From Blattabacterium cuenoti (lineage in GTDB: Bacteria > Bacteroidota > Bacteroidia > Flavobacteriales > Blattabacteriaceae): a DNA stretch of 64,000 bases. Both the position numbers and the translations under genes were made by a program. Positions 9,054-19,838 of the stretch are shown one piece after another. The notes beneath the pieces were generated by a model. That model was not told the origin of the DNA and made no database searches. It saw only the letters and a list, made by a program, of their open reading frames with translations. Position 1 is the stretch's first letter, and each line of letters opens with the position of its first letter. The stretch lies in contig NZ_CP059215.1 in NCBI RefSeq assembly GCF_014252295.1, positions 389,681 through 453,680 of the forward strand, in the 5' to 3' direction.

Positions 9054-9469
9054 ATTTTTATTTCATTAGAAAAAATAAATTTCATCTTTATAGGAAGTTT
9101 TTGAGCTGCCAATCTTAAAGCTTCTTTTGCTATATTCATCTCCACTCCGTCAATTTCAAATAAAATTCTTCCTGGTTTAACTACAGAAACCCAAAACTCA
9201 ACAGGACCTTTTCCTTTTCCCATACGTACTTCTTGAGGTTTCTTTGTTGCAGGTTTATCTGGAAATATATTAATCCAAAGTTTCCCTTCTCTTTTCATGT
9301 ATCTTGTAGCGGCTACTCGTGCTGCCTCTAATTGTTTCGATGTAATCCAAGATCTTTCTAAAGACTTTATTCCATATAAACCTCTAGTAAGAGAGTTTCC
9401 TCTATTAGAATTCCCACGAATTCTTCCTTTTTGTTTTTTTTTATATTTTGTCTTCTTTGGCTGTAACAT
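9050..9469 (-). CDS. rplP: 50S ribosomal protein L16
   Basis: L16 organises the A-site region of the large subunit. The 139 residues include [20 protein letters not shown], the [20 protein letters not shown] block near 42-61, and [20 protein letters not shown] near 83-102. The protein is full length. It lies six bases after rpsC and overlaps rpmC by four. Confidence 0.97.
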   Translation of the reverse strand: MLQPKKTKYKKKQKGRIRGNSNRGNSLTRGLYGIKSLERSWITSKQLEAARVAATRYMKREGKLWINIFPDKPATKKPQEVRMGKGKGPVEFWVSVVKPGRILFEIDGVEMNIAKEALRLAAQKLPIKMKFIFSNEIKI

Positions 9470-9475
9470 AAAATA

Positions 9476-10171
9476 CTATTTCTTTTTTCTGTGAACATTT
9501 TTATTCCCCTTTTGTTTTTTTTGTATTCCTAATAAAGGAGATAATTCCCTTTTTCCATAGATTTCTCCTTTCATGATCCATACTTTAATTCCTATACTAC
9601 CATAAACAGTATGAGCTACTGCCATATGATAATCTACATCAGCTCGAAAAGTTCCAAGAGAAATCCTTCCTTCTTTATAAGTTTCACATCTAGCCATTTC
9701 AGACCCATTAAGTCTTCCAGAAATTTGAATTCTTATTCCCTGGGCACTCATTCTCATAGCAGAAAGAATAAATAATTTAATCGCTTTTTTATACGAAATC
9801 CTATTTTCTAATTGTCTAACTAATCCTTTTGCTACTAGTGGAGCATCTAATTCTGGACGTTTAACCTCAGATATGTTGATTTGAACTTCTTTTTTAGTAA
9901 GTTTTTTTAATTCTTTTCTAACTGTATCTACTTCATCACCTCCTTTTCCTATTACAAGGGCTGGACGTGATGTACGAATGGTAATGGTTATAAATTTTAA
10001 AGTTCTTTCAATAAAAATACGAGAAACTATTCCTTTAGGAAACCTAGCTTCTATATATCTTCTTACTTTAAAATCTTCTTTTATTCTATCCTTATAATTG
10101 TTACACCAACTTGATTGCCATCCTGTAATAATACCAAGACGATTAACGATTGGATTTGTTTTTTGTCCCAT
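9476..10171 (-). CDS. rpsC: 30S ribosomal protein S3
   Basis: S3 lines the mRNA entry tunnel. The N-terminal [20 protein letters not shown], the KH domain with [19 protein letters not shown] (about residues 72-90) and the C-terminal domain [19 protein letters not shown] are all present in 231 residues, ending in a Lys-rich tail. It lies seven bases after rplV and six before rplP, the usual S10-operon order. Confidence 0.97.
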   Translation of the reverse strand: MGQKTNPIVNRLGIITGWQSSWCNNYKDRIKEDFKVRRYIEARFPKGIVSRIFIERTLKFITITIRTSRPALVIGKGGDEVDTVRKELKKLTKKEVQINISEVKRPELDAPLVAKGLVRQLENRISYKKAIKLFILSAMRMSAQGIRIQISGRLNGSEMARCETYKEGRISLGTFRADVDYHMAVAHTVYGSIGIKVWIMKGEIYGKRELSPLLGIQKKQKGNKNVHRKKK

Positions 10172-10178
10172 ATAAAAA

Positions 10179-10568
10179 TTACATTTTTTTTCTTTTTCCC
10201 AAAACAGCTATAATATTGCTAGATTTTTTTTTAATTTTATGCCCTCTTCCTTGAGGAACAGGACGTAACCTTTTCAAGGTTTTGCCTTGATTTACTCTAA
10301 TTTCCTTTATATATAAGGAAACTTTTTTTTCATTTTCATTTCTAAAATCAGAATGAGATTCGTTATATTTTCTTTTCCAATTATCCCACAATGAAAGAAG
10401 CAACTTTCTTAAAGAGAAAGATATTTTCTTTTTACTACTATATCTTAATAGATCCAAAGCTTCTTGGATTTCTTTATTTCGAATCAAATTTACTACCAAC
10501 CTCATTTTTCTTGGAGAGCTTCTAATTCCGTTTAGAGAAGCAGAAACTACATTACTTTCTTTTTTCAT
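10179..10568 (-). CDS. rplV: 50S ribosomal protein L22
   Basis: L22 extends a beta hairpin into the peptide exit tunnel. The 129 residues show the N-terminal [21 protein letters not shown] block and the hairpin-region signature [20 protein letters not shown] near residues 99-118. The middle region is rather Lys/Ser-rich but of normal length. It sits ten bases after rpsS and seven before rpsC. Confidence 0.95.
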   Translation of the reverse strand: MKKESNVVSASLNGIRSSPRKMRLVVNLIRNKEIQEALDLLRYSSKKKISFSLRKLLLSLWDNWKRKYNESHSDFRNENEKKVSLYIKEIRVNQGKTLKRLRPVPQGRGHKIKKKSSNIIAVLGKRKKM

Positions 10569-10578
10569 GTTTATTGCA

Positions 10579-10863
10579 TCAACTCTTGATTTTCAATTTA
10601 TTTTTAGATCCTGAATGTCCTCTAAAAGTACGAGTAGGAGCAAATTCTCCCAATTTATGTCCAATCATATTTTCAGTTATATACACATTAATAAATTGTT
10701 TTCCATTATGGACAGAAAACGTTTGTCCTACAAAATCAGGTAAAATAGTAGATGGCCTAGACCAAGTTTTAATAATAATTTTTTTATCTAATTTTATATT
10801 ATTCAATACTTTTTTATATAATGTGTGAGATACATAAGGACCTTTTTTTAAAGATCTTCCCAT
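10579..10863 (-). CDS. rpsS: 30S ribosomal protein S19
   Basis: S19 is in the 30S head and pairs with S13. The 94 residues begin [18 protein letters not shown] and include [40 protein letters not shown] and [15 protein letters not shown], all diagnostic. It lies between rplB and rplV with ten-base gaps on each side. Confidence 0.97.
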   Translation of the reverse strand: MGRSLKKGPYVSHTLYKKVLNNIKLDKKIIIKTWSRPSTILPDFVGQTFSVHNGKQFINVYITENMIGHKLGEFAPTRTFRGHSGSKNKLKIKS

Positions 10864-10873
10864 AATTAAAAAT

Positions 10874-11698
10874 TTATTTTTTTCTTCTTTGCAAAATATA
10901 TTTATTAGAATATCGTTTTTTAGAACGAGTTCTGAATCCTTTGGAAGGTTTTCCCGTTCTACTTCTTGGTATTCCTCCAGAAGCTTTTCCTTCTCCTCCT
11001 CCCATTGGATGATCTACAGGATTCATTGCTACCCCCCTAGTCCTAGGTCTTTTTCCAAAATTTCTTTTCTTTCCTGCTTTTCCATACGTTTCCAATTGAT
11101 GATCAGCATTAGAAACAACTCCAATCGTAGCCATACATTTAATCATAATCATTCTCATTTCTCCAGAAGGCAATTTAATAGTAGCATACTTATCATCTTT
11201 TGCAGATAATTGAGCAAAAGAACCCGCACTTCTAGCTATTCTAGCTCCTTTTCCAGGAATAAGTTCTACACAAGATATGTTAGTTCCTAAAGGGATTTCA
11301 CTTAAAAAAGTAGAATTTCCTATATGAAAAGGTATATTTTTTCCAGAAACAACCTCTTGTCCTATTTTTAATCCATCTACCGCAACTATATATCTTTTTT
11401 CTCCATCTTTATAATAAAGTAATGCTATAAAAGAAGATCTATTAGGATCATATTCTATAGATTTTATGATAGCAGGAACTCCAAACTTTCTTCTTTTAAA
11501 ATCTATCTTTCTATATTTTCTTTTATGGCCACCTCCAGAATAACGTATAGTCATTTTTCCTGTATTATTTCTTCCACCAGACTTACATTTTCCTTTAACT
11601 AAAGTTTTTTCGGGGTGATGAACTGTAATATCATCAAAACAATTTACTATTCTAAAACGTTGACCAGGTGTAATTGGTTTTAATTTTTTAATTGACAT
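10874..11698 (-). CDS. rplB: 50S ribosomal protein L2
   Basis: L2 is needed for subunit association and peptidyl-transferase activity. The 274-residue protein has normal length, with the RNA-binding domain ([20 protein letters not shown], near 43-62) and the C-terminal signature [19 protein letters not shown] near residues 223-241, including the conserved His. It overlaps the rplW stop by one base. Confidence 0.97.
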   Translation of the reverse strand: MSIKKLKPITPGQRFRIVNCFDDITVHHPEKTLVKGKCKSGGRNNTGKMTIRYSGGGHKRKYRKIDFKRRKFGVPAIIKSIEYDPNRSSFIALLYYKDGEKRYIVAVDGLKIGQEVVSGKNIPFHIGNSTFLSEIPLGTNISCVELIPGKGARIARSAGSFAQLSAKDDKYATIKLPSGEMRMIMIKCMATIGVVSNADHQLETYGKAGKKRNFGKRPRTRGVAMNPVDHPMGGGEGKASGGIPRSRTGKPSKGFRTRSKKRYSNKYILQRRKK

Positions 11699-11991
11699 TA
11701 AATTTCTTTTTTATTAAAAAAATCAATTTTCTGGTTCTTTTCAATGTGAATAATTGCTTTTTTCATTTTATTAGTTTTTCCGCAAAGAAATCCTTTTTTA
11801 GTATATTTAGACTTATCCTTTTTAGGATAAATCATGGTTTTAACATCTTTTGCAGAAAATCCAAAAATTTTCTTAAATTCTTTTTTTATTTGAATTTTAT
11901 TAGAATTCACGTTTACAGAAAAAATACAAGAACTAACTTTCTTTTTTTTTTTAGAATCTTTTTCTGTAAGAAAAGGTTTTATAAAAATCAT
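11698..11991 (-). CDS. rplW: 50S ribosomal protein L23
   Basis: L23 is the docking site at the tunnel exit for trigger factor and SRP. The 97 residues begin [19 protein letters not shown] and contain [20 protein letters not shown] and [19 protein letters not shown], a slightly diverged L23 fold. The DNA encoding Lys14-Lys17 is an unbroken run of 11 A on the coding strand (11942-11952), a strong slippage site, yet the frame is intact as written. It overlaps rplB by one base. Confidence 0.94.
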   Translation of the reverse strand: MIFIKPFLTEKDSKKKKKVSSCIFSVNVNSNKIQIKKEFKKIFGFSAKDVKTMIYPKKDKSKYTKKGFLCGKTNKMKKAIIHIEKNQKIDFFNKKEI

Positions 11992-12005
11992 AAAACATAT
12001 AAAAT

Positions 12006-12635
12006 TTATATAGATAAAAATCTATGAACTTTTTTTATTGAATTTTCAAAAAAAATAATATATGGAAAATTCAACAATAGATAACAATTCAATTCATTTA
12101 CATTTATCAATTTTAAATTTTCTAAATTTCGTGATGATAAATATAAATTATTATTTTGTTTTCCAATAACCATCAATAATTTTTTATTATTCAACTGTAA
12201 AGATTCCAAAATTTTCAAAATTAACTTAGTTTTTGGAACATTTAATTCAATATCTTCAATAATCTTTATCCGATTACATAATAATTTCTGTTCAATAATA
12301 AATTTTTTTACACTATTTTTAGTATTTCTATTTAATTTAGGAAAATATTTTTTAGGTCTTGGTCCAAATACTCTTCCTCCTCCTCTAAAAATAGGATTTT
12401 TAATATTTCCTTTTCTAGATCCTCCAGTTCCTTTCTGTCTGTGCAATTTTTTAGTACTACCAGATAACTCTCCCCTTTCTTTAGATTTATGTGTACCTTG
12501 ACGTTGAGTAGATAAATATCTTTTTATTTCTAAATAAACAGGATGATTATAAGATTTTTTCAAAAAAATATTTTCATTAAACTCTACTTCCTTATTAGTA
12601 CAATTTCCTTTGATATCTAAAACTATTAATTTCAT
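12006..12635 (-). CDS. rplD: 50S ribosomal protein L4
   Basis: L4 reaches into the exit tunnel and, in many bacteria, represses the S10 operon. The 209 residues contain [40 protein letters not shown] and [18 protein letters not shown], the conserved extended loop (about residues 45-100). The C-terminal half is diverged and Asn/Leu-rich but keeps the expected length. It overlaps rplC by four bases. Confidence 0.96.
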   Translation of the reverse strand: MKLIVLDIKGNCTNKEVEFNENIFLKKSYNHPVYLEIKRYLSTQRQGTHKSKERGELSGSTKKLHRQKGTGGSRKGNIKNPIFRGGGRVFGPRPKKYFPKLNRNTKNSVKKFIIEQKLLCNRIKIIEDIELNVPKTKLILKILESLQLNNKKLLMVIGKQNNNLYLSSRNLENLKLINVNELNCYLLLNFPYIIFFENSIKKVHRFLSI

Positions 12636-13258
12636 TTTTTTTTACTAATTATTAAATATGACTTTTTATTTCCAGGAACAGATCCCTTCAAAATTATCAA
12701 ATTTTTATAATTATCTATCTTTAATATTTTTAAATTTTTAATAGTAATACTCATTTTTCCTGTTCTTCCTCCCATTTTTTTGCCTTTAAAAACACGTGAA
12801 GGGTCAGAACCTGCTCCTATAGATCCAGGAGCCCTTAAACGATTATGTTGTCCATGACTCTTTTCTCCAACTCCTGAAAAGTTATGTCTTTTAACAACCC
12901 CTTGAAATCCTTTCCCTTTAGAAATTCCTTTAACATTAACTAATTCTCCTTCTTGAAAAATATCTAAACTTATCTTAGATCCTATATTGAAATTAGATAC
13001 TGAATTTACCTTAAATTCTAATAATTTTTTTTTCGGAGACAATCCAGATTTTTTAAAATGACCCAATAAAGGTTTATTTGTTTTTTGATTTTTTTTTTCA
13101 TCAACACCAAGTTGAATTGAAGAATACCCATCATTCTTCATTGTTTTTATTTGAACAATATAACAAGGATTTACTTGTATAACAGTACAAGGGACATTTT
13201 TCTCATTATTCAAGAAAATACTCGTCATTCCGATATTTTTTCCTATTAATCCAAACAT
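12632..13258 (-). CDS. rplC: 50S ribosomal protein L3
   Basis: L3 starts 50S assembly. The 208 residues begin [20 protein letters not shown], with [39 protein letters not shown] and [20 protein letters not shown] at the family positions (about 112-175). Length is normal. It is three bases after rpsJ and overlaps rplD by four. Confidence 0.97.
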   Translation of the reverse strand: MFGLIGKNIGMTSIFLNNEKNVPCTVIQVNPCYIVQIKTMKNDGYSSIQLGVDEKKNQKTNKPLLGHFKKSGLSPKKKLLEFKVNSVSNFNIGSKISLDIFQEGELVNVKGISKGKGFQGVVKRHNFSGVGEKSHGQHNRLRAPGSIGAGSDPSRVFKGKKMGGRTGKMSITIKNLKILKIDNYKNLIILKGSVPGNKKSYLIISKKK

Positions 13259-13261
13259 TTC

Positions 13262-13567
13262 TTATACTTTTATTTCCGCTTCAACTCCACTTGGCAACTC
13301 TAATTTCATTAATGCATCCACTGTTTTAGATGATGCATTATGAATTTGCAAAAGCCTTTTATGAGTAGGAAGAAAGAATTGCTCTCTTGATTTCTTATTT
13401 ACATGTGGAGAACGTAACACCGTGAATATTTTTTTTTCAGTAGGAAGAGGAACAGGTCCATTCAATACAACTCCAGTTGGTAAAACAGAATTTACAATTC
13501 TTTCAGCTGATTTATCCAATAAATTATAATCATAAGACTTTAATTTTATTTTTATATCATGACTCAT
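13262..13567 (-). CDS. rpsJ: 30S ribosomal protein S10
   Basis: S10 is a small-subunit head protein and also an antitermination partner of NusB (encoded at 49368). The 101 residues contain [60 protein letters not shown] and the C-terminal [13 protein letters not shown], all at normal spacing. It lies six bases after fusA, joining the str and S10 clusters. Confidence 0.97.
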   Translation of the reverse strand: MSHDIKIKLKSYDYNLLDKSAERIVNSVLPTGVVLNGPVPLPTEKKIFTVLRSPHVNKKSREQFFLPTHKRLLQIHNASSKTVDALMKLELPSGVEAEIKV

Positions 13568-13573
13568 AAATAC

Positions 13574-15679
13574 TTATTTTTTTGTTTTTTTATTACGATT
13601 TTCTATAATAATATTGTCTATTACATTAATAGGAGCAGCCTCATAATGAGAATACTCCATTACAGAAGTTCCCCTACCAGAAGAAAGAGTTCGTAAGACT
13701 GTGACATATCCGAACATTTCAGATAACGGAACTAAAGCCTGAATGATTTTTACATTATTTTTAGTATTCATATCTTGAACAATTCCTCTTCTCCGATTTA
13801 AATCTCCTATTACATCTCCCATATTTTCTTCCGGAACAATTACTTCTAATTTCATAATTGGTTCTAATAAAACAGGTTTAGCTTTTTTAGCAGCTTCCTT
13901 AAATCCCAATTTTCCCGCTATTTCAAAAGATAATTGATCAGAATCAACAGAATGATAAGATCCATCTAAAATAGTTACTTTAACGCTATCTATTTCATAT
14001 CCAGATAAAGGTCCATTTTTCATCATTTCTTTGCATCCCTTTTCTATAGAAGGAACGTACTCTTTAGGAATGTTACCTCCTTTTATTTTATTAATGAATA
14101 CCAATCCGGATTTTCCAATGTCTCCTGGTTCTAATCTAAACAATATATCTGCATATTTTCCTCTACCTCCTGTTTGTTTTTTATAAATTTCTCTATGTTC
14201 TACAGAATGAGTCAATGCTTCTTTATATTCAACTTGTGGTTTTCCTTGATTTACCTCTACTTTAAATTCTCTTTTCATACGATCTACAATTATTTCTAAA
14301 TGAAGTTCTCCCATACCAGAAATAATAGTTTGTCCTGTATATGGATCTGTTCTTACTTGAAAAGTTGGATCTTCTTCCATTAATTTATATAAAGCTAAAC
14401 TCATTTTATCAATATCTGATTTGAATTTAGGTTCAATAGCTAAACCAATAACTGGATCTGGAAATAGTATATTTTCTAATAAAATTGGATGTTTTTCATC
14501 ACATAGAGTATCACCTGTTTTGATATCTTTAAATCCAACTACAGCAGCTATATCTCCAGCTCCAATTTTTTCTACTGGATTTTGTTTATTTGCATGCATT
14601 TGATATATTCTAGAAATCCTTTCTTTATTTCTAGATCTTGCATTAAAACTATAAGAACCTGATTCTACTTTTCCAGAATAAACTCTAAAAAAAGCTAAAC
14701 GACCTACAAAAGGATCACTTGCTATTTTAAAAGCTAAAGCTGAAAAAGGTTCATTTTCATCTGGTTTTCTTATCTCTTTCTTTTTACTAATAGGATGAAT
14801 TCCTATTATATCTCCCACTTCTAGTGGAGAAGGTAAATACCTGCATATCGCATCCAGCATAGTCTGGACACCTTTATTCTTAAAAGAGGAACCACACAAA
14901 ATAGGAATAATTTTCATTTTTATTGTATTCTTTTGTAAAGAATGAATAATATCTTCTTCTGATATAGAATAATTATCATATAAAAATTTTTCCATTATCA
15001 CATCATCATGTTCAGATAAAGCTTCAATAAGCTTATTATGGTAATCACTAACTGAATTTTTCATATCATCTGGTATAGGATATTCTTCATATGTCATTCC
15101 ATAGTTCTTATCATTCCATTTTATAGCTTTATTTGCTATTAAATCAATTACTCCTACAAAATCATCTCCACTACCAATAGGTATTTGTAATGGAATAGAA
15201 TTAGCTCCTAAAATTTTTTTTATTTGATGACAAACATCAAAAAAATCAGCACCTTGCCTATCCATCTTATTAACAAAAGCTATTCTAGGTATTTCGTATT
15301 TATCTGCTTGTCTCCACACTGTCTCAGATTGCGGTTCTACACCATCAACTCCGCTAAATAAAACAACCATTCCGTCTAAAACCCTCATCGACCTTTCTAC
15401 TTCTACAGTAAAATCTACATGACCTGGAGTATCTATAATATTAATTTGATATTTTCTATTATTATACATCCACTCACAAAATGTAGCAGCAGAAGTTATA
15501 GTTATTCCACGTTCCTGTTCTTGTTTCATCCAATCCATAGTAGCAGCTCCATCATGAACTTCTCCTATTCTATGATTGATCCCCGTATAAAATAAAATTC
15601 TTTCTGTAGTAGTAGTTTTCCCTGCATCAATATGAGCTGCAATTCCTATATTTCTCGTATATTTTAAATTTCTTTCCAT
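13574..15679 (-). CDS. fusA: Translation elongation factor G
   Basis: EF-G is the GTPase that drives ribosomal translocation. The 701 residues include G1 ([18 protein letters not shown], near residue 12), switch [32 protein letters not shown] (G4), and domains II-V ending with [20 protein letters not shown]. All GTP-binding motifs are intact and length is normal. It lies 11 bases after rpsG. As in other Bacteroidetes, tuf is not in this cluster. Confidence 0.97.
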   Translation of the reverse strand: MERNLKYTRNIGIAAHIDAGKTTTTERILFYTGINHRIGEVHDGAATMDWMKQEQERGITITSAATFCEWMYNNRKYQINIIDTPGHVDFTVEVERSMRVLDGMVVLFSGVDGVEPQSETVWRQADKYEIPRIAFVNKMDRQGADFFDVCHQIKKILGANSIPLQIPIGSGDDFVGVIDLIANKAIKWNDKNYGMTYEEYPIPDDMKNSVSDYHNKLIEALSEHDDVIMEKFLYDNYSISEEDIIHSLQKNTIKMKIIPILCGSSFKNKGVQTMLDAICRYLPSPLEVGDIIGIHPISKKKEIRKPDENEPFSALAFKIASDPFVGRLAFFRVYSGKVESGSYSFNARSRNKERISRIYQMHANKQNPVEKIGAGDIAAVVGFKDIKTGDTLCDEKHPILLENILFPDPVIGLAIEPKFKSDIDKMSLALYKLMEEDPTFQVRTDPYTGQTIISGMGELHLEIIVDRMKREFKVEVNQGKPQVEYKEALTHSVEHREIYKKQTGGRGKYADILFRLEPGDIGKSGLVFINKIKGGNIPKEYVPSIEKGCKEMMKNGPLSGYEIDSVKVTILDGSYHSVDSDQLSFEIAGKLGFKEAAKKAKPVLLEPIMKLEVIVPEENMGDVIGDLNRRRGIVQDMNTKNNVKIIQALVPLSEMFGYVTVLRTLSSGRGTSVMEYSHYEAAPINVIDNIIIENRNKKTKK

Positions 15680-15690
15680 AAAAAAAATTA

Positions 15691-16167
15691 CTAAAATCTA
15701 AAATGTGAAAATGCTTTATTAGATTCAGCCATTTTGTGAATATTTTCTTTTCTTTTAACAGCTTCCCCTTGTTCACGAAAAGCGTCCCATATTTCATATG
15801 CTAATTTATTTGCCATAGTTTTTTCATTTCTAATAGATGAAGAGGATATCAACAATTTCATGGACTTTGTTATTTTACTATTAGGTGAAATAGGAACAGG
15901 AACCTGAATATTAGATCCACCCATACGACGACTTCTTACTTCTACATGAGGCATTGCGTTTTTCAATCCTTCTTTCCATATATCTAACGCAGATTTTTCC
16001 TCTTTTTCTTTTATTGCATCTATTTTATTCATAGCGTTATAAAATATTTTATACGCTATATTCTTTTTTCCATTTTTCATTAAATGATTAACAAAACGTG
16101 TAACAAAGGGATCATTGAATTTTGGATCTGGTAAATAAACCTTTTCTTTTTTTCTCACTTTTCTCAT
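15691..16167 (-). CDS. rpsG: 30S ribosomal protein S7
   Basis: S7 nucleates the 30S head near the E-site. The 158 residues include [40 protein letters not shown] (near 75-94) and a C-terminal [21 protein letters not shown] segment. Complete and of usual length. It lies four bases after rpsL and 11 before fusA, the normal str order. Confidence 0.97.
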   Translation of the reverse strand: MRKVRKKEKVYLPDPKFNDPFVTRFVNHLMKNGKKNIAYKIFYNAMNKIDAIKEKEEKSALDIWKEGLKNAMPHVEVRSRRMGGSNIQVPVPISPNSKITKSMKLLISSSSIRNEKTMANKLAYEIWDAFREQGEAVKRKENIHKMAESNKAFSHFRF

Positions 16168-16171
16168 CGAA

Positions 16172-16549
16172 TCAACTTTTTTTAACTATTTTTGCCCCAT
16201 ATTTACTTCTACTTTTTTTTCTTCCATTTACTCCAGCCGTATCACGAGCTCCTCTCACTATTTTATATTTTACACCCGGCAAATCTTTAACTCTACCTCC
16301 TTTAACTAATACGATAGAATGTTCTTGAAGATTATGTCCTTCTCCTGTTATATAACTAATAACCTCTCTTCCATTTGTAAAACGAACACGAGCTACTTTT
16401 CGCATAGCTGAATTTGGTTTTTTTGGAGTTGTAGTATAAACTCTAGTACAAACTCCTCTCCTTTGAGGACAAAATTCCAAAGCAATAGATTTCCTCTTTT
16501 TAGGAACAGAAGATCGACCTTTTCTAATTAATTGTTGTATAGTTGGCAT
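16172..16549 (-). CDS. rpsL: 30S ribosomal protein S12
   Basis: S12 is at the decoding centre. The 125 residues begin [20 protein letters not shown], followed by [20 protein letters not shown] (the loop that includes Lys43), [20 protein letters not shown] and the [20 protein letters not shown] segment (containing Lys88). No resistance-type change is evident at those Lys positions. A 68-base gap separates it from the upstream map gene. Confidence 0.97.
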   Translation of the reverse strand: MPTIQQLIRKGRSSVPKKRKSIALEFCPQRRGVCTRVYTTTPKKPNSAMRKVARVRFTNGREVISYITGEGHNLQEHSIVLVKGGRVKDLPGVKYKIVRGARDTAGVNGRKKSRSKYGAKIVKKS

Positions 16550-16617
16550 GTTCTATATTTAATCTGCAAATTATGCTATTTAACGAAAAAAAACAACTAA
16601 ATTTCAACAAATTAACA

Positions 16618-17436
16618 CTAAAAATCAATTTTTTTATTTTGAAAGATATCCTCTTCAAATGATTTAATATTAAGTTCTTTATAAATATAACGAAAGGTAG
16701 AAAGCAAGCAAGGTGATCCATTTACAATAGCTACATTATGTTCATAATGTGATGACACCTTACCATCTAAAGTTGTTATAGTCCATCCATCCTCATGAAA
16801 TAAAATTTCAGATTTTCCTATATTTATCATAGGTTCTACGGAAATAACAAATCCATCTCTCAATCTAACTCCTTTCCTTTTTTTCCCAAAATTAGGAACA
16901 TGAGGTTCTTCATGCATTTGTTTTCCTATTCCATGTCCTACAAGATCTCTTACAACATTATATCCATTTTTTTCAACATAAGACTGAATAGAATAACCTA
17001 TATCTCCAACGCTATTTCCAGTTTTACATTTAGAAATTCCAATATATAAAGATTTTTTAGAACAATTTAAAAATTTTTTTATTTCTTTAGAAACTTTTCC
17101 AACCTCAAAAGTATAAGCATGTTCTCCGTAAAATCCATTCATATAAACTCCACAATCTATAGACAAAATATCTCCATTATGTAAACAAGACTTATTAGGA
17201 ATACCATGTACTACTTGATAATTTGGAGATACGCATAAAGTATTTGGAAATCCATATAAACCTAAAAAAGCTGGTTTTCCACCATGATCACGAATAAAAA
17301 TTTCTGCAAGTTTGTCTAAATAAAGAGTATTTATTCCAGGTTTAACCTCTTTAGCTAACATTCCTAATGTTTTAGAAGCTAAAAAAGCACTTTTTTTTAT
17401 TAAAATTATTTCTTCGATAGTTTTTAACTGGATCAA
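16618..17436 (-). CDS. map: Methionine aminopeptidase, type I
   Basis: Removes the initiator Met from new proteins in the cytoplasm. The 272-residue sequence has the pita-bread fold blocks: VHGIPN, LSIDCGVYMNGFYGEHAYTF (residues 91-110), RDLVGHGIGKQMHEEPHVPN, VISVEPMINIG and HYEHNVAIVNG. Expected metal ligands are Asp94, the position of Glu105, the His of GHGIGK, the Glu of VEPM and the Glu of YEHN. Glu105 replaces the Asp found in nearly all MetAPs I know. The gene lies upstream of rpsL rather than between secY and infA. Confidence 0.94.
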   Translation of the reverse strand: MIQLKTIEEIILIKKSAFLASKTLGMLAKEVKPGINTLYLDKLAEIFIRDHGGKPAFLGLYGFPNTLCVSPNYQVVHGIPNKSCLHNGDILSIDCGVYMNGFYGEHAYTFEVGKVSKEIKKFLNCSKKSLYIGISKCKTGNSVGDIGYSIQSYVEKNGYNVVRDLVGHGIGKQMHEEPHVPNFGKKRKGVRLRDGFVISVEPMINIGKSEILFHEDGWTITTLDGKVSSHYEHNVAIVNGSPCLLSTFRYIYKELNIKSFEEDIFQNKKIDF

Positions 17437-17453
17437 AACATAACTATTTTTTC

Positions 17454-18998
17454 CTATATTTTGTTATGATCAATGATCATAGATGATCCAGTCATAATAT
17501 TAGGAATAGGGATACCCATTAATTGAAGAATAGTAGGAGCAACATCTGATAAAGATCCTTTTTTCTTTAATAAAAAATTTTGTTTGTTTATTTTTTGATC
17601 TAAAATAATGAAAGGAACTAAAGATGTAGTATGTGTTGTATTTGGACTTCCATCTGGATTAATCATACAATCTGCATTTCCGTGATCCCCCACAATGATA
17701 ACTATGTATGAATTTTTTATTGCTTCTTCTACGCAAGATTTCGTATAAAAATCAACAAATTCACAAGCCTTTATTGTTTTGTCCATTTTTCCAGTATGAC
17801 CGACCATATCTGGATTTGCAAAATTTAAACAAATGAAATCTGAAATTTTTTTATTTAATTCAGGAATAATTTTTTTTACAATATTTTTCGCACTCATTTC
17901 TGGTTTCAAATCATAAGTAGACACTTTCGGAGAAGAACAAATAATTCTAGTTTCTTTATCAAAAGGAGTTTCTCTTCCTCCGGAGAAAAAAAAAGTAACA
18001 TGTGGGTATTTTTCTGTTTCAGCTATACGAATTTGTTTTCTCCCTTCTTTTTCCAAAATTTCACCCAATGTATTTATTAAATAATCCCTTTCAAAAAGAA
18101 CACTAACATTTTTATATTTAGGATTAAAACAAGTCATAGTTATATAATGAGATAAATTTATTTTTCTTAAATCTGAATAATCTAAAAAAGAATCATTATC
18201 ATTCAAGAATTCTGTTATTTGTCTAGATCGATCTGATCTAAAATTAAAACAAAAAACAACATCTCCATTCTCTATTTTTGCAACAGGAACACCTTTATCA
18301 TCAATAATTATTAAAGGAGATAAAAATTCATCTGTAATTCCATTTTTATAAAATTCTTCAATAGAAGAAAAAACATTTTTAGTATAAAAACCTTTTGAAT
18401 GAACCATTGCATTATACGCTTTATTAGTTCTTTCTAATCTTTGATCTCTATCCATTGAGTAATATCTTCCTGTAACAGTAGATAACTTTCCAACATATTT
18501 TTTGGTTTTTTTTAAAAGCTCTTTAATGTAGAAAATGCTCATTCTTGGAGACGAATCTCTACCATCTGTAAAAACATGTATAAAAACGTCGTTTATTTTT
18601 TTTTCATGTGCTATTTTAAGCAAATAGAAAAGATGATTCATGTGTGAATGAACACCTCCATCTGACAACAAACCAATAAAATGAATTCTTTTTTTACGTA
18701 TTTTATCAAAAATAGGATTAATTTTTTTCCTAAATAATCCATTTTCAATAGATCTATTTATTTTTTCTAAAGTTTGAACAACTTTCCGTCCAGATCCTAA
18801 ATTCATGTGTCCAACTTCAGAATTTCCCATTTGATTTTTAGGTAAACCAACATAAGCCCCTGAAGCTTCCAATTTGCTAAAAGGATAGTTATCACAACAA
18901 TAATCAATAAATGGAGTATAGGCTTGTTCTATAGCAGAACAATTAATAGAAGAAGATATCCCCCAACCATCTAAAATTATTAACATTAATTTTTTCAT
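17454..18998 (-). CDS. gpmI: 2,3-bisphosphoglycerate-independent phosphoglycerate mutase
   Basis: Interconverts 3- and 2-phosphoglycerate in glycolysis, feeding enolase. The 514 residues have the alkaline-phosphatase-like motifs LIILDGWGISSS near the start, GNSEVGHMNLGSGR with the catalytic Ser near residue 60, HVFTDGRDSSP, RYYSMDRDQRLERT, FNFRSDRSRQI, NFANPDMVGHTG and VGDHGNADCMINPDGSPNT. All metal-binding residues appear intact. It is inserted between tsf and map within the translation supercluster, 12 and 17 bases from them. Confidence 0.97.
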   Translation of the reverse strand: MKKLMLIILDGWGISSSINCSAIEQAYTPFIDYCCDNYPFSKLEASGAYVGLPKNQMGNSEVGHMNLGSGRKVVQTLEKINRSIENGLFRKKINPIFDKIRKKRIHFIGLLSDGGVHSHMNHLFYLLKIAHEKKINDVFIHVFTDGRDSSPRMSIFYIKELLKKTKKYVGKLSTVTGRYYSMDRDQRLERTNKAYNAMVHSKGFYTKNVFSSIEEFYKNGITDEFLSPLIIIDDKGVPVAKIENGDVVFCFNFRSDRSRQITEFLNDNDSFLDYSDLRKINLSHYITMTCFNPKYKNVSVLFERDYLINTLGEILEKEGRKQIRIAETEKYPHVTFFFSGGRETPFDKETRIICSSPKVSTYDLKPEMSAKNIVKKIIPELNKKISDFICLNFANPDMVGHTGKMDKTIKACEFVDFYTKSCVEEAIKNSYIVIIVGDHGNADCMINPDGSPNTTHTTSLVPFIILDQKINKQNFLLKKKGSLSDVAPTILQLMGIPIPNIMTGSSMIIDHNKI

Positions 18999-19010
18999 CT
19001 ACTGAATTTA

Positions 19011-19838
19011 TCAAATTACAATTCTTTTAAATAAATTAATTTTTAAATGCTTATTATTATCAAACTTATTTAAATATTCTTGAACATTTATATTATTATT
19101 TCTTACAAATTTTTGATTTAAAAGAGTATTATTGATAATAAACTTTTGAAGTTTACCTTCTATTATTTTCTGTTTCATTTCATCTGATTTGATTTCTTTT
19201 TTGATCTGACTTTTTATAACATCTATTTCCTTTTCTATTACAGAATTTGGTATTTCTTCTTTATTTATAGATATAGGATTCATCGCTGTGATATGCATTG
19301 CTATGTTTCTAGCAGCGTGCATATCAATATCAGAAGAAAACCCAACTATAGTTGCTATTTTATAGTTATTATGAGTATAATCTATTACAAATGGAGAATC
19401 TATTCTTTCAAAAAATTTTAATTCTATTTTTTCTCCTGAAACTCCCATTTCCTTGATAATTAAATCTTTTATTTTCATTTTTTCATTTTTATGAAAAAAA
19501 CTATCTAAAAAATCTTTTTTATTGTAAAAATTTAAAGATTTCTTTGATAACATTAATAAAAAATTTAAAAATTCTTGGCTTTTTGAAAGAAAATCAGTTT
19601 CACAAGTAAGACCTATAATAGTTCCTGTTGTATGGTTACAATTCACAGTAGAAATTACAGATCCTTCTTTTACTTGAAAAGTAGAACGATTTATTGCAAT
19701 TTTTTCTCCTTTTTTTCTTAACAGATGAATAGCTTCTTCTATATTTCCATTTGAACTTATCAAAGCTTCTTTACAATCCATAATTCCAATTCCTGTTAAC
19801 TTTCTAAGTTTATTAATTTGATACACAGAAACTTTCAT
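19011..19838 (-). CDS. tsf: Translation elongation factor Ts
   Basis: EF-Ts is the guanine-nucleotide exchange factor for EF-Tu. The N-terminal UBA-like domain has the signature INKLRKLTGIGIMDCKEALI (residues 8-27) and LLRKKGEKIA, followed by the TCETDFLSKSQEF block that contacts EF-Tu and the dimerisation domain with AARNIAMHITAMNP. The 275 residues are the usual Bacteroidetes length. It overlaps rpsB by four bases, the conserved rpsB-tsf pair. Confidence 0.96.
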   Translation of the reverse strand: MKVSVYQINKLRKLTGIGIMDCKEALISSNGNIEEAIHLLRKKGEKIAINRSTFQVKEGSVISTVNCNHTTGTIIGLTCETDFLSKSQEFLNFLLMLSKKSLNFYNKKDFLDSFFHKNEKMKIKDLIIKEMGVSGEKIELKFFERIDSPFVIDYTHNNYKIATIVGFSSDIDMHAARNIAMHITAMNPISINKEEIPNSVIEKEIDVIKSQIKKEIKSDEMKQKIIEGKLQKFIINNTLLNQKFVRNNNINVQEYLNKFDNNKHLKINLFKRIVI

